Of a stretch of 64,000 bases of DNA, positions 32,627 to 46,837 are shown piece after piece. The position numbers were made by a program, and so were the translations under genes. Location: positions 9,796,001 to 9,860,000 of the forward strand of contig CM106586.1 of the NCBI GenBank assembly GCA_048013815.1, given 5' to 3'. Each line of letters begins with the position of its first letter. Position 1 is the first letter of the stretch. The DNA is from Setoptus koraiensis (Eukaryota > Arthropoda). Below the pieces are notes generated by a model. That model saw only the letters and a list, made by a program, of their open reading frames with translations. It had not been told where the DNA came from and made no database searches.

Positions 32627-33604
32627 TTATTGAGGGCGATAGTTAGACAAGTGATCGGATTTAGGGATTGCAGTTTTCAATTTACTTCTATCTATGACGT
32701 TGCTTTTACGGTTAAAGAGATTCGTTGCATAGATAGTGTGTCTAGACATGGGAGAACTTTTTGATTGTTGCTTTTGTGGTGACAATCTATCAACTCGTTT
32801 CTGAGTTTCTTTTTTTTCCATTTTTTCCATGAATTCAAACATTTGTTGTTGCATTCTGGCCATACCATCTAACAAGAGTTTCTCTCTTCTAAGCTCTAGC
32901 TCCTTTTCTTGTTCTCTGCGTACTCTCTCCATTTCTAGTCGTTGTTTTTTCAGTTGTATCCATTCAGTCATGTTCTCACATTCTTTTGTGAGATGTGCAA
33001 TCATTCGATCGATGAGCAGGGCAGTTGACGCCACATCAAATGTGTTAATCGGACGCTGGTAAAACTGAGATTCCGACGATTTAGTTTTGGCATGTGACTG
33101 TTGTGGGCGACAATCATTGTTGGAAGTATTGTTACTAGTATGGTTCCTGTTATTATTGTTATTGTTTTTAACGAAAGTAGGTAGGCACATGGATATAGTT
33201 GCAGTTTCGTTTTCATCTGAATGAATCGACTGTCCGTCCGTATCTAACTGTGTCGATGGTTCATGTTTGACACCATCTTTCGTGCTGTCGATAAAGGGAG
33301 GATTGATGTCTGACTCAGTGGGCTCGTTGGTAGAATTTGGCTCGTCCGAATTAGTTGGCTCAGTAGTAGAAATGGGCTCGTCTGAGGGCTCTCTTGTGGG
33401 CGATCCAATTTCCGATATTGGCGGTGTCTTGGGAGGTGATTGCTTGACATTGTTTGCCGCTGGCGCCGATTGAGCGTCTGGAGTTACCCTAACGGGAGTT
33501 GAGAATAGATGTGATGAGGCCCTGATGCCTATGACTGCGCTGCTATAGAAGTCAGCATCATCAAATCTGGCCGGAGTTTTAATTGTCCTTCGAACCCGAC
33601 GCAT
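32627..33604 (-). CDS. Coiled-coil protein with basic N-terminus, unrecognised
   Basis: 325 residues in one exon from the ATG at 33604. A basic start (MRRVRRTIKTPARFDDADFY) precedes a disordered Pro/Ser/Thr/Glu-rich section with the repeated EPTNSDEPNSTNEPTESD, then an Asn run. Residues ~200-280 form a charged coiled coil (LKKQRLEMERVRREQEKELE, LRREKLLLDGMARMQQQMFE). The tail is basic. Such a helix is common at the end of SANT/Myb-like nuclear proteins, but no DNA-binding domain is present, so a nuclear or cytoskeletal role is only a guess. Probably real, given length, a sensible start and a promoter region shared with CLEC16A. Confidence 0.6.
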   Translation of the reverse strand: MRRVRRTIKTPARFDDADFYSSAVIGIRASSHLFSTPVRVTPDAQSAPAANNVKQSPPKTPPISEIGSPTREPSDEPISTTEPTNSDEPNSTNEPTESDINPPFIDSTKDGVKHEPSTQLDTDGQSIHSDENETATISMCLPTFVKNNNNNNRNHTSNNTSNNDCRPQQSHAKTKSSESQFYQRPINTFDVASTALLIDRMIAHLTKECENMTEWIQLKKQRLEMERVRREQEKELELRREKLLLDGMARMQQQMFEFMEKMEKKETQKRVDRLSPQKQQSKSSPMSRHTIYATNLFNRKSNVIDRSKLKTAIPKSDHLSNYRPQ

Positions 33605-34310
33605 GGTGCAATTATTTGAATAAATGTGTGTTTAAGTGGCCGAGAAAATATATTCACTGTATATATTAGAATAATAATAATAATAATAATACGCGAATAC
33701 AATTGTTAATTGTTGGTCGATCTTGGTGGGCACTAGGATATCTCGATAAGACGAATGTACGAATGTATACACGTTGTTGCGAGTGTGTACCCCTAATGAT
33801 TAGCCCAATGTGTGTGTGTGTGTTGGTGTGTGTATCTTGGAACAGCGAGCGCCTTTTTCTGTTGCTGTCCCCCTCTTGCTCTACGCTCATACCAACTACT
33901 GCTACTGCTGCTGCTGCTGCTGCTGCTGCACTACGGCGGCAGTCAACTACGGCGCTAGTTGTGAGTTGCAGGGCAGCAGCGGCCACAGTAGCAGTGTACG
34001 CACACCCATTCATTTATTGAGAGAGCAGCTGTTTGATGAACACACAATTTACACACTTATTTTGCGCGCACAGGCCACACTCTTGGCACAGCGGCCAAGT
34101 GTTTTCAGTGCTGAAAGTGGCCTAAAAGTGAGAGATTATGTGGCACAGAATGCATTAATGAACGTAATGGATACAAATGTAAAAAATGGTGTGTGATTTT
34201 GTTGGTTGTTTGTGTTTGCAACGAACATTCCCCTCTGTATATATTCGTGTAAACAATGTGTGAGTGCGTATTGTTTCTAAATACAATTATCTTGTTCAAC
34301 TCTCGTCATC
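33605..34310. promoter_or_regulatory. Head-to-head promoter region between the coiled-coil gene and CLEC16A
   Basis: About 700 bp separate two divergent start codons. It contains (TAA)n at 33671-33690, (GT)n at ~33811-33832 and (GCT)n at 33903-33929. The open frames on both strands come from these repeats. Both genes are probably driven from here. Confidence 0.5.
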
Positions 34311-35956
34311 ATGTTTAAAAGACCCAATTGGCTAGGCCATTGGAATTCCAAGCCAAAGAATCCCCTGTCATTGGAGCATCTCAGATCGTTGTGTAATTTT
34401 ATGTCCAAGAATAGCACCGTCACAGAGCAAAACAAGACACTACTAGTGGAGACATTGCGATCAATTGCAGAGATACTGATATGGGGCGATCAGAACGACA
34501 GCTCCGTCTTCGAGTGAGTATGCCCACACAATGCACACCATCCATCTAATTAGCCACCCATCCAATTATCCATCCATCTAACTATCCATCCATCTAACTA
34601 TCCATCCATCTATCTATCCATCCATCCATCTATCTATCCATCCAACCCACTCGTATCGACAAACGCCGGCAAACGCCGGCAAACGCAATCAACAGCTTCT
34701 TCTTGGAAAAGAACATGCTCAGCTTCTTCTTGGACATCATGAAACAGAGGTGTGGCAGCTACGTTTGCGTACAATTATTACAAACGCTTAACATACTATT
34801 CGAAAACATACGCAATGAAACGTCGTTATACTATTTATTATCAAATAATCATGTTAACTCAATTATTGTCCACAGATTTGATTTCTCCGACGAAGAAGTC
34901 ATGGCCTACTATATTAGTTTCCTTAAGACGTTATCATTTAAACTAAATCCTCACACAATACATTTCTTCTTCAACACAAACGATTTTCCCCTATATACAG
35001 AGGCAATCAAATTTTTTAACCATAGTGAGAAAATGGTTCGCATAGCTGTCAGAACTCTCACCTTGAACGTTTTCAGGGTAGAGGAAAAGTCCATGCTCAA
35101 ATTTATTACGGACCAAACGGCTGTACCTTATTTTACGAATCTAATCAGGTTTCTAGGAGACCATGTTATTAATATTGAGAAATGTTTAAAGAATGGATAT
35201 CTGAATGATCAGCAGATGTTGAAACTAGATGATCTCTTCGCTGAACATCTTGATCATTTACATTATTTGAACGATATTTTATTATTGAAAATAGAAGATT
35301 TAAATCTTATATTATATAATTACCTAATGCATCGTCTATTAAAACCTCTAGTTGATGGGTACACGCAAAACTCAAACAGCAGCATGATAAGATTATTTAC
35401 ACTAGAATTCACCACTAACAGTCTGCAAAAGATTCTATCGACTAGTTTATGTTGCCAAGATGATGATGATGATGACGTTAATCATGGGAAAAAATCAGAG
35501 GATCGGCTTTCTAAGTCACAGGTCGAATTGATTGAAATAGCCAAACAAAAAGCTGAATCCAATGTCCGAACCTTATTCCATTCAGGCGACCAAATGACCT
35601 TTGTAGATATTTTTGAAAATGAATATAATGAAATGAGGCGGAAGCGCCTGAGCATAGACTATCTTTTGATGGATGCCAGACTGTTGCTTGATTTAAAAGA
35701 TAAAAACGTATCACCTAAACAGCCAAATCCCAAACAACAAAGCGACGACCGTACGAATCTTCATCAAAACAGTATTTCGCCAGAGGCAACACGTTATTCA
35801 CCCTTAACAAATGTTGAAAGAGCACGGCATACAATAAGAGATTTTTTACTTTGGCGACAATTGTTCCTAAACATCAGAAATGAGGAAGATACTGAGCTAC
35901 CTCTGGACGATACGCATTGGCTATCATTTGTGAAACTTCTTAAATGGGTTAGCTAA
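34311..35956 (+). CDS. CLEC16A/Ema-type endosomal protein, short form, 2 exons
   Basis: Exons 34311-34513 and 34696-35956 join as SVF-D-FFLEKN to 487 residues. The N-terminal FPL domain is highly conserved (TLLVETLRSIAEILIWGDQN, VCVQLLQTLNILFENIRNET, VNSIIVHRFDFSDEEVMAYY). CLEC16A (Ema in fly, GOP-1 in worm) acts in endosome maturation and mitophagy. After the FPL region the protein shortens: a poorly conserved acidic stretch leads to the later conserved block YNEMRRKRLSIDYLLMDARL and RARHTIRDFL, then it stops. The C-terminal half of the mammalian protein (over 1,000 residues) has no counterpart. The intron holds an (ATCC/ATCT)n array. The stop faces EXOC8 67 bp away. Confidence 0.9.
34552..34650 (+). 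repeat. (ATCC/ATCT)n microsatellite in the CLEC16A intron
   Basis: About 20 tetranucleotide units CATC/CATT/TATC within a 182-bp intron, followed by two copies of AAACGCCGGC. Confidence 0.85.
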
Positions 35957-36023
35957 CCGGAACTAAAAATTTTACAAAAACATAAAGTATATCTCAGCGT
36001 GATTAATTTCGATTTTAGTAGAT

Positions 36024-37823
36024 TCAATGGCTGACAGTGAGAGACTGATATTTCGTTTTGAGTTCCGCTAACTTGGTGCACTCGTGTCCAATAATATTTC
36101 TATAGTTGGATCCAGCCAGTGGCAGTATCTCATTAAGGAGAAATTTGGCATTAGCCGCCATGAATTTCTTCATAGATAATACTTTTGTCTTGGTGATGGC
36201 AGATTCAATAGATTCAAGCTCTATTTGGAATGCCTCTGTTATATCGCTGACTAAGCTTTCAGTAGCAGGATTTGACAACTTTGCAATTTCAAATGAAATT
36301 GAGAAAATGAGAATAAAGTATTAAATTTAAAAAATAGATAGCATGTATATCACAGTTAATGTATTAATGATACTAACCTTAGCTAAATCTTTGACTGTGG
36401 TGAGAAATAATCTGGCGAATGATACTGTTGCCGCGGTGAGTGATAGTTTAAAATCCTTGTCTATGTAAGTGCGCATATTTTTGAGTCCAAGGTCGTTCAT
36501 CTCATCTAGAAATCTAGCTATATGTGCTTTGTTGGTGAATTTTTGAGGCTTCCACAACTCCTCGGCTGGCTGGTTTTTGATTGTGTCAATCAATTTTTTA
36601 TGACATTCATTAGTGACACGTTCGATGTCATTGTGCAAGTGATGATCAAAGCAAAAAGTGAGATCAACTCCAGCGGCATCTCTCAGTTTTGGGCATTGCA
36701 TGCGTACATTATGAACAGACTCTGCAATGACTGATAATGATACATTGGTTCCGAACACGTGTTTTTTAAAGGTAGTTAAAAAGTGCTCAAACTCATAACT
36801 AGTCCAGCTAGCCATACAAGCGAAAGTAGGTCGACGATGATCATATGATGGTTCAATCCCATTGGAATCTACTGGTTGAGTTAGATTATTGAACGAGCTT
36901 TGCGTGTAACCATCTGTATCTGGATAAGGATTAGAAATTAGTAAAGTGTTGCTAGTTGTGGTATTGTCCAGAAATTCTCCAACAATGTCGTCAAGTTGGA
37001 AGCCTCGACGGAATTCTTTGCAAGTGTCTATCACAGTATTGATGAAAATAGAGCTTATACGCTTAATGTATTGAAAAGTGCCTAAGGTATCAACTTCTTG
37101 CTGTTTGATGACAAGATCTAGGAAAGCACTTCTTTGGTTCAAGAATAGTCTAGCAGCTAGAGAGGATTTATTTAATTTTGACAGTGATCTTATTGCACTG
37201 ATTGATCGAGGTCCGTCCCGCATAGTACGATCAATAGAAGGTTGTAGTTCTTTAGAGATCGCATCCACCAGATCCTGGATATTTTTGTCGATCTCAAGTT
37301 TGAGATCTGATAAAATTGAAGGCTCAAGACGCCTCTGGACAGTTTGATATTGATCGGTCACTTTTAAAGCTAGATTGACTGCCTCCTCAAAATCACGTTT
37401 GCCGATCAAAACATCGAATTTTTCGGACATTCCATCGAATTTTTCAAATTCCACAGCAAATTCTCTTTGAATTGTGGCCAGTTCATCTTGTCGAAGCTTG
37501 GCCTGATCTGTAGCTTCGAATTTTTCATTTGTTGCTAGTCCACTATCATCAGTGATGGAGATCTCAAGCAACTGACTCATATCTGCCTGTTGTTGTTGAA
37601 ACAAATTGTTCAATTGATACATTTCCATTTTGAGAGACTGTATCTCTTTCGATAGACCAATAAATAAAGAGTAATTTTGCTGAATATTGTTCTTCAATTG
37701 AGCATTGGTCTGGTCATGCAACTCTTGTAATTTTTGCTTCTTGTTCAACAGCAACTCCAAGTTCATGGAGGATTTGGGTTGGTCAAATATTTCATTCTGT
37801 AATTCCTCCATTGTTTGATCCAT
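36024..37823 (-). CDS. EXOC8: EXOC8/Exo84 exocyst subunit lacking the PH domain, 2 exons
   Basis: Exons 36378-37823 and 36024-36278 (AAG|GTTAGT ... GCAAAG|TTG) join to 566 residues. The N-terminal helix NNIQQNYSLFIGLSKEIQSL / KMEMYQLNNL matches Exo84 (human NVYQNYRQFIETAREISYLE, SEMYQL). The later helical repeats match too (RDFEEAVNL, RSISAIRSLSKL, DLTFCFDHHL, NAKFLLNEILPL). Exo84 is part of the octameric exocyst that tethers secretory vesicles at the plasma membrane. In other animals a PH domain sits between these parts and binds RalA; here only about 45 residues join them, inside one exon. The protein is about 160 residues shorter than human EXOC8 (725). Confidence 0.88.
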
Positions 37824-39411
37824 GATTGCGACAATTTAAAATGTAATAGACTCAGCTAATCCGATCGAGATGTAGATTACATAATAAGGGAAAAATATCA
37901 AACCTTGATGACTGAAAGTTTCTGCCCACAAATGAGAAAAGACACTTCGGGGACGCGCGAGAATTAAATTTTGTATTCACGAATTGTGAATATCAGTGCA
38001 TTGATATTCACGTTCCGATATTGAGTACATGGGCATGTGAATACTAGTTGGACGTCATTGAATTAGTCCACGAATGAATCACGCGCTCAGGTGCATCAGA
38101 GTGGCAACGAGCTTGTTGAATGTAACGGATCATAATCGATTGCGAGTTTTGTTTCCATAGATACCACGATGGAATAAAAAAACCACTTATTTCTTTATCA
38201 GTTTGTCGCCATTTTCACGCAATTATATTTATGTCGCAACACAATTCCCGTTTTACCTTGTTAATTGCATTGTGTGTTACGTTAAGAGGGAACTGTTATA
38301 AACAATAGAAGATATCGCACATTCAAGTGTTGCAGCATCGCTATAAATGATGACGATTGTCACCCACAGAGAGTATCAATCCGATCTGCTAAACTGCTTC
38401 ATGATGATGTTATAATAGTTGCTAGACAAGTTAGTTAGTGGTAGATTTTATACGATGATACGATGAGCTTCAAGTGGGGTGATGATATTGACATTAATAT
38501 TGAATAGTGTGTGTTGTATTTTAGTTTTCTATGCTGTTGACATTGATAATTAGAAGCGAATCTGATGACATTACTTTTTGTCTATCCAACAATTTATGTT
38601 GTAGACATCGTTAAACTTCGCTATGGAAGATATATGATTGCATCAAAAACCTATTAACAGATCGTATCGAGGTTATTAGCTTGTCATCCAATCCGTGATG
38701 GAGTCAAACATAATGTAATAATATATCATTATTCTTATGTATACATGCAACCATTGAATGTGGAATCACGTACAAAGGATGTGGACGTGGTGAAATGAAA
38801 TCATTCTGCTAGCTTTGTCGTACAGAGTAAATAGTTTTGTATTCTGCGAATAGATATACACACAACTATGATGAACTAGACTGTTGTTCAAACAGGAAAT
38901 GTGTCCAGGTATAATTAGATAATGTCGGTTTCGTCTGATTAGTACGTAAGAGGGGGACGGGGTGGTTGTTTCCCTGCAATCATAACGTTTATCACAGTTG
39001 ATGAGCTTGTGATAGACCTGATGTGACTCACTGATGGCAACAACAACAACAAAAAACACTATCTTCATGATTGATTAACTACTCTCTGATCTATGACTAG
39101 GATGACAATAGACACCATAAAATTGTTTCGCAATAACAAACAAATCAATCATCATTGATGTTGCAGTGATATTATTCAATCGCATTCGTTCAATGCCAAC
39201 CATAGATCTGATAGTGTGAGTTGAGAAACGAGCGAATTCGTCGTTGCTATATAAATAAAGAAAGTAGTGCGAATAACGTTCAGTCTTCATTTAAAACCAA
39301 CTTCAGAAAGCTTCGCAATTATTTTGTATCAAAAGAGTAATAGCTGCTGTATATTCGAGAAAGATATATTGAGGTGAACTGTTAAAGGAAGAGAAACTAA
39401 TAAACGAAAAC
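37824..39411. other. AT-rich intergenic region, with a weak secreted-peptide candidate
   Basis: Contains the EXOC8 promoter on the left and the TIL-gene promoter on the right. A minus frame at 38766-39068 starts with MKIVFFVVVVAISES, which looks like a signal peptide, but the hydrophobic run is encoded by a GTT repeat and the rest matches nothing. I do not call it a gene. Confidence 0.35.
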
Positions 39412-39903
39412 ATGTCTTCAATGCATCAAAAAGTGACTTGTGTCTTAGGTAAGCTTTTTGAATCGAACATTCAACATCAAGTATAGATTTGTTGCCTAGT
39501 TTTTTAAATCTTTGGTGAACTAACGTAGTATCATTTTTGTTCCTTTACTCATTACTTCTAAGTTGTTACTATCTTGCTGGTTAGTACAACTTTTGCAGCT
39601 CCATCAGCTCAGCCTAGTGATCGAAGCGACCAAAAAGACCAAAAGCAAACTAACATGGAGGAGTTAATAATGTTGAATCCAAATGAGGTCTATCTTAGCG
39701 GTGCAGACTGTAGAGATGACGAGAGGGTGGTATTGGGTATGTTGCCCGAATGTGAACCAACCTGCGATGATCCAAGACCAATCTGTCCAAGGATATTCAC
39801 CGTTCTGGATAAGCCATTTTGTTTCTGTAATGAGCCATTAGTTCGTCACAAAAAATCAAACCGATGTGTTCCGCTAGATCAATGTGAATCTATCAATCAA
39901 TGA
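39412..39903 (+). CDS. Secreted TIL-type cysteine-rich peptide, 2 exons
   Basis: Exon 1 39412-39448 and exon 2 39563-39903 (TTAG|GTAAGC ... TCTAAG|TTGTT) join to 125 residues. The junction completes a signal peptide: MSSMHQKVTCVL plus VVTILLVSTTFAAP, which is why this acceptor is preferred over the TAG 30 bases further on. The mature part ends in an eight-cysteine block (C-x11-C-x3-C-x6-C-x11-C-x1-C-x12-C-x5-C) typical of trypsin-inhibitor-like (TIL) domains, which usually have ten cysteines. TIL peptides inhibit serine proteases in haemolymph, saliva or venom. The target cannot be told; one disulphide of the classic fold is probably missing. Confidence 0.75.
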
Positions 39904-41387
39904 TCGCTTTGTAACTGCACAAAGTGTTGACCAAAGTGTTATTATTACCAGTGTATTATTATGGCATTAATGCATAACTCTATGTGTATATAAAAAGTTG
40001 ATTAACTTGATAATTTCACCAAAAGTATCACTACACAAATAGCTGTAGTATCATATCAGTGACATTCAAGGAGACAGTGCTGATTAATGAGAGAACGTCA
40101 GGATGTATGTTGAAACTCGGCAATATATCGCCGAACACCCAGTCAGAGTTCATTTCAGTGTTGTTAGCCAGGCTAAGTTAGCCTTCATTGTTTGTAGAAG
40201 GGCTGCATTATTTTAGAACTAAACGAAATGAAATTGTCTTTTTTCCTTCAGAAATCCATGAGTTTGGCCTCATTGACAGACTATAGAGGGAGAGAGAGAG
40301 AGAGAGAATGTGTGATGAATACTCTTGGACCTGATTGGGGATCAATCATCGAGCTAGCAAACAAACAAAAGTTGCAACTTGCTTGCATCAGCTCAACTCG
40401 CAACCTGTGCGCTCAGGTGAAAAACCCAAAATTCTTGTCACTGTCCTAATCCCGTTTCGCGCGTTATAACCCACATCCGACTTGTGCACCGGGTTATTTC
40501 GTGTCAGCAATCAGGTGATCGAGCAAATGTTTACACTTGTTTATTGGCAAGCTTACACACAATCAGAGGCAATGTAAATAATTTATACCAAATATACAAC
40601 AAGATCTTATTTACCTTTTCTTCGTTGTAACTATTAGTCATCAGCTATACTTTACACTGACAGCAACCGCGACTAATATTATTTTTATTATTATTTATTA
40701 TTACTACATTGCATTGCATATTGATTAGCAGCTACTTAATTATGTGTTGCTCCATATTGGAACCATATTACGCCATAGATAAATATTGTTTAAATGATAG
40801 TATATTTTCAATGTAAACTTGTCAAACAGGCACACGAAATAATGTTACTACGATTATCAACAGTCATCCAATCGTTTCCATTGGATTGATTGTAGAGGAC
40901 ACTACTGCTGGCAAAGCTGCTTACTCAGATGATTGTTAGTTAGACCATAAGGTCTGTAAAGAACAAGGTAAACAAAGAACAGAAAAAAAATCATCGCATA
41001 TTACAATATCATTCCATGGATAAATATATGATAATTGGTCTTCGGAAGCCATTATAGTGTTATTCAATTTGTTACCACCAGGATTCAAATTCTGCAAATC
41101 TCTATCAAGATCTCAAATCCTTTATCACTTGTTACTATTACAGCAACCATATGGCGTTTGACTTTGGAATGCTGAAGAAAGAGAATTCAACATATATACT
41201 TAAAAATAACCATTACAGAATATGATGCAATGAATCAACCATATGATATAATTATCTCAGTATCAATATATATCAAAAAGTATATTCAATTATTTATTCA
41301 ACTGCTAACTGATGGCAACTATGTGGTATAGTCACTAATGATAACTAAGATTTTACGCGAAAAAAAGACTTCTAATTAATACGCAAT
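39904..41387. other. AT-rich intergenic region
   Basis: No gene seen. A (GA)n run at 40289-40308 lies inside a small chance reading frame. The right end must hold the CCDC186 promoter. Confidence 0.4.
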
Positions 41388-44030
<2,643 letters not shown>

Positions 44031-44856
44031 ATTTAGTTGTGCAAGTGACAATGACATTGACATATTGGACTGGTTTCGATCATTGAGTGTAATTTGCTAG
44101 CTGAATGCGGCCGAAGGATCTCAGATATATATATAAATATATATATCTATACATCAAAATACACTGATGTATTTATTTACACTTTCTTACATAAACATTG
44201 TGGCTCGAAGGAAGGAAACTAATATTTATTTATCTATCGTTTGGTATTTGCTCGCGTATATTCGGCTACTAACATGGAAAAGTAATTAGTGACCAATTTA
44301 GGCGAATATCTTTACTTAATTACTATTGTACTTTAACGTTTTCTTCATGTGAGGCTAAACTGAATGTTCGGATAAATCTATCAAGTGCGAGAACTCTAAA
44401 ATCTGACAAAATATTGTAAGATGAGTCCGACTGAAATTGAGCACACTGATTAGAAAAATTGAATCTTAACTTTTCAATTCGATTTCTTGAAAATTGTTTG
44501 CATTGGGGTGCTGAAACATTGCAGTTTTTCCACCACAATTTTTACATGTTACTCAACCCACGATTTCAGTGGTAATCTTGCTGGCATTTTGTTCTGATTC
44601 AATGCTGGTACTGGTGATATTGGATTGTTCGTATGTGATGCTGGTGAAGTGAAACAAATATGAGTTAAGTGTGTATAAATCAATAAGTTAGTGCCGATAC
44701 GGTGTTAGTGAGCCGCCACAATCTTTGGTTAATCTGCTGTTTAGATTGGAAAAAATACGCCACTTGTTGTTGTTGTTGCTGTGTCGTGATGAGTATCCAT
44801 TATCTCGTAGCCGCTGTTGTTCACTTTCATCGATATGCTAACCTTTGATTAAATAG
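44031..44856. other. Region between CCDC186 and the FAH catalytic exon
   Basis: I searched for the missing N-terminal exon of fumarylacetoacetase here and did not find it in any frame. The region is AT-rich and ends in an acceptor (CTAACCTTTGATTAAATAG). Confidence 0.45.
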
Positions 44857-45788
44857 GAGGCTCTACGGATTATTACGCGAGCATAAACCATGCTATGAAT
44901 GTTGGCCAAATGTTTCGCGGGCCAGGCAATGAACTGATGCCAAACTACAAGCATCTTCCTGTTGCCTACCATGGACGTGCCTCGTCAGTAATAGTCTCAG
45001 GGACACCAATTGCCAGACCACCCGGTCAGACAAGCCCCGATGCGGGCTCCTCCAAGCCCAACTTCGGTCCATGTCAAAAGCTTGATTTCGAGCTAGAGAT
45101 GGGTGTCTTTATAGGGGGCAAGGGCAATCTGTTGGGTCACCCCATTCGCATGGCAAACGTCGAGGACTATCTTTTTGGAATGGTGCTACTCAACGATTGG
45201 AGCGCGAGAGACATTCAATTGTGGGAATATCAACCTCTGGGTCCATTCACAGCGAAAAACTTTGCCACCACAATAAGTCCGTGGATTGTGACATTTGATG
45301 CTTTGCAACAATTCAAGGTTCCCAACCATAAACTAAACACCGAACCTGAGCGTTATTTGCAGCATGATGACAATTTTAACTTTGATATCAACTTAGAAGT
45401 TTTAATCAGGCCTAATGGAATAGATAATCTGATGCCTATTTGCCATTCAAATTTTTCACATTTATTCTGGACAGTGAAACAAATGCTAGTCCATCACACA
45501 ATTACTGGTTGCAATATGTGTCCGGGAGACTTGATTGGAACAGGAACCATTAGTGGTCCGTCTTCGGGAAGTTATGGATCCTTGTTGGAAATATGTTGGA
45601 AAGGAACAAAACCGTTGAACTTTAGCAACAACATCACACGATCTTTTATTGGCGACGGAGACGAGATTGTCATGAGGGCTTTCAGCCAGGGAACCAGCTA
45701 CAAGATTGGCTTTGGCGAATGCAGCGGCATAATATTACCGTCGAAAGTTTACGCGTCTAGGCCATCTATTGTTATAGATCAATACTGA
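44857..45788 (+). CDS. Fumarylacetoacetase, catalytic domain; 5' part not found
   Basis: The exon from the acceptor AAATAG|GAGG to the stop at 45788 encodes about 310 residues of FAH. It covers STDYYASINHAMNVGQMFRG, YHGRASSV, FELEMGVF, NDWSARDIQLWEYQPLGPF and GTISGP. FAH cleaves fumarylacetoacetate, the last step of tyrosine catabolism. The metal Asp (STD), catalytic His (INH), Glu pair (ELE) and Asp/Arg of DWSARD are present. The first Met in frame (44895) would leave out the Asp and His, so translation must start in an upstream exon. The N-terminal ~120-residue SH3-like domain is not visible back to the end of CCDC186. Either that exon is very diverged, it lies beyond CCDC186, or the gene has lost the domain. 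Confidence 0.8.
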
Positions 45789-46321
45789 ATTGATTGGTAA
45801 AAAACTAGATATAGTTTATATATTACAATCTATACATATTATACATAGTATAATATATAATATGATGCAACATTCTCTTGTTAGATTTTCAGTCAGCTGA
45901 AGCGTTTTCTAGGCGTTGCCGCACGACGAATATACTGGATTTAGTACACGTTGGTTATATGCACAGCTCAGGTGGTTGTTGTTGTTGCTCGCTGTGTTCA
46001 GTGCATTCAGTCTACAAGTGACCACCACAGGTCTAGCAACAGATAATTTTTATTTAATTAAGAGGCAAAATGCACTTCATTTCCAGCAAGCTGTAATCAG
46101 TGAGAAAATTTCCAATTCAATCTGTAACTATTTTTAGATTTCGACGACCGACCATAATTCAATGACTGTCAAGTAGCATGTGAGAAAGTCCGGCGTAGAT
46201 ATACGAAATTCGACATGACAATCTAAACAGAGGCCATATGAACTGAAGAATCAATTAGCCTTACTATTTGACACTATATTCATTTTTACTAAGACAGCAC
46301 TCATAATAACACCAATTCAGA
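45789..46321. other. Intergenic region upstream of the four-helix membrane protein
   Basis: AT-rich palindromic stretch at ~45827-45862 (TATACATATTATACATAGTATAATATATAA). A 73-codon frame at 45916-46137 contains a hydrophobic run (RWLLLLLAVFSAFSL) but no ATG; it could be an exon only if an upstream start exists. Confidence 0.35.
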
Positions 46322-46837
46322 ATGCCAAAAAGCTGTTGGGCCCCGTGTTTCAGATTGGGCGAGGATACACTGCCATCCAGACCAGCAACAATTTTGATAG
46401 CTTGGTACACTTTTGTATTGCATGTTTTATCCCTTGGTTACTTCATCGGCATCGCCAAAGGCCAAAGAAGTGACGAATTTTATTCTCCCTTGTTCGAGTA
46501 CGGAAATCCAGATCTGTCGATAATGGCCACGATAGCAGCGATATATTCTGGAATATACCTGATACTGGGTTCTCTGGGATTGATTAGAGGCGTTAATACC
46601 AACACACGTATTTACTATTTTCCATGGCTCTGGCTGACTGCACTAGAAATATTGTATCTTATATGGCATGGGTCATATTTGACGTGGAGGTACTATCACA
46701 ATTCTTACGCTATCATGGCAACAGTTATTATATACATCTATACCGTCTATCACTCCTACTTATACTCTGTAGTTCTATCGAATTACTATCATTTGAAGAG
46801 GATACAAAATCCAACACTTATATTTCTACAAGACTAG
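46322..46837 (+). CDS. Four-helix membrane protein, possibly Pasiflora/DUF4728-like
   Basis: 171 residues from the ATG at 46322, one exon. The N-terminus has two cysteines near the membrane (SCWAPCFRLG). Four hydrophobic segments follow: ILIAWYTFVLHVLSLGYFIG, MATIAAIYSGIYLILGSLGL, YYFPWLWLTALEILYLIW and IMATVIIYIYTVYHSYLYSV. The plan resembles small arthropod tetraspan proteins such as the Pasiflora group in septate junctions (DUF4728), with a short cysteine-bearing N-terminus. The match is by topology, not by a diagnostic motif, so LAPTM-like or MARVEL-type proteins remain possible. Next gene: convergent MCM7, 455 bp between stops. Confidence 0.65.
   Translation: MPKSCWAPCFRLGEDTLPSRPATILIAWYTFVLHVLSLGYFIGIAKGQRSDEFYSPLFEYGNPDLSIMATIAAIYSGIYLILGSLGLIRGVNTNTRIYYFPWLWLTALEILYLIWHGSYLTWRYYHNSYAIMATVIIYIYTVYHSYLYSVVLSNYYHLKRIQNPTLIFLQD

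Noticed and set aside
38766-39068. Signal-peptide-like 100-codon minus frame
   Set aside because: The hydrophobic run comes from a GTT repeat and the remainder matches nothing.
45916-46137. 73-codon frame with a hydrophobic run before the four-helix gene
   Set aside because: No ATG in frame; would need an unseen upstream exon.
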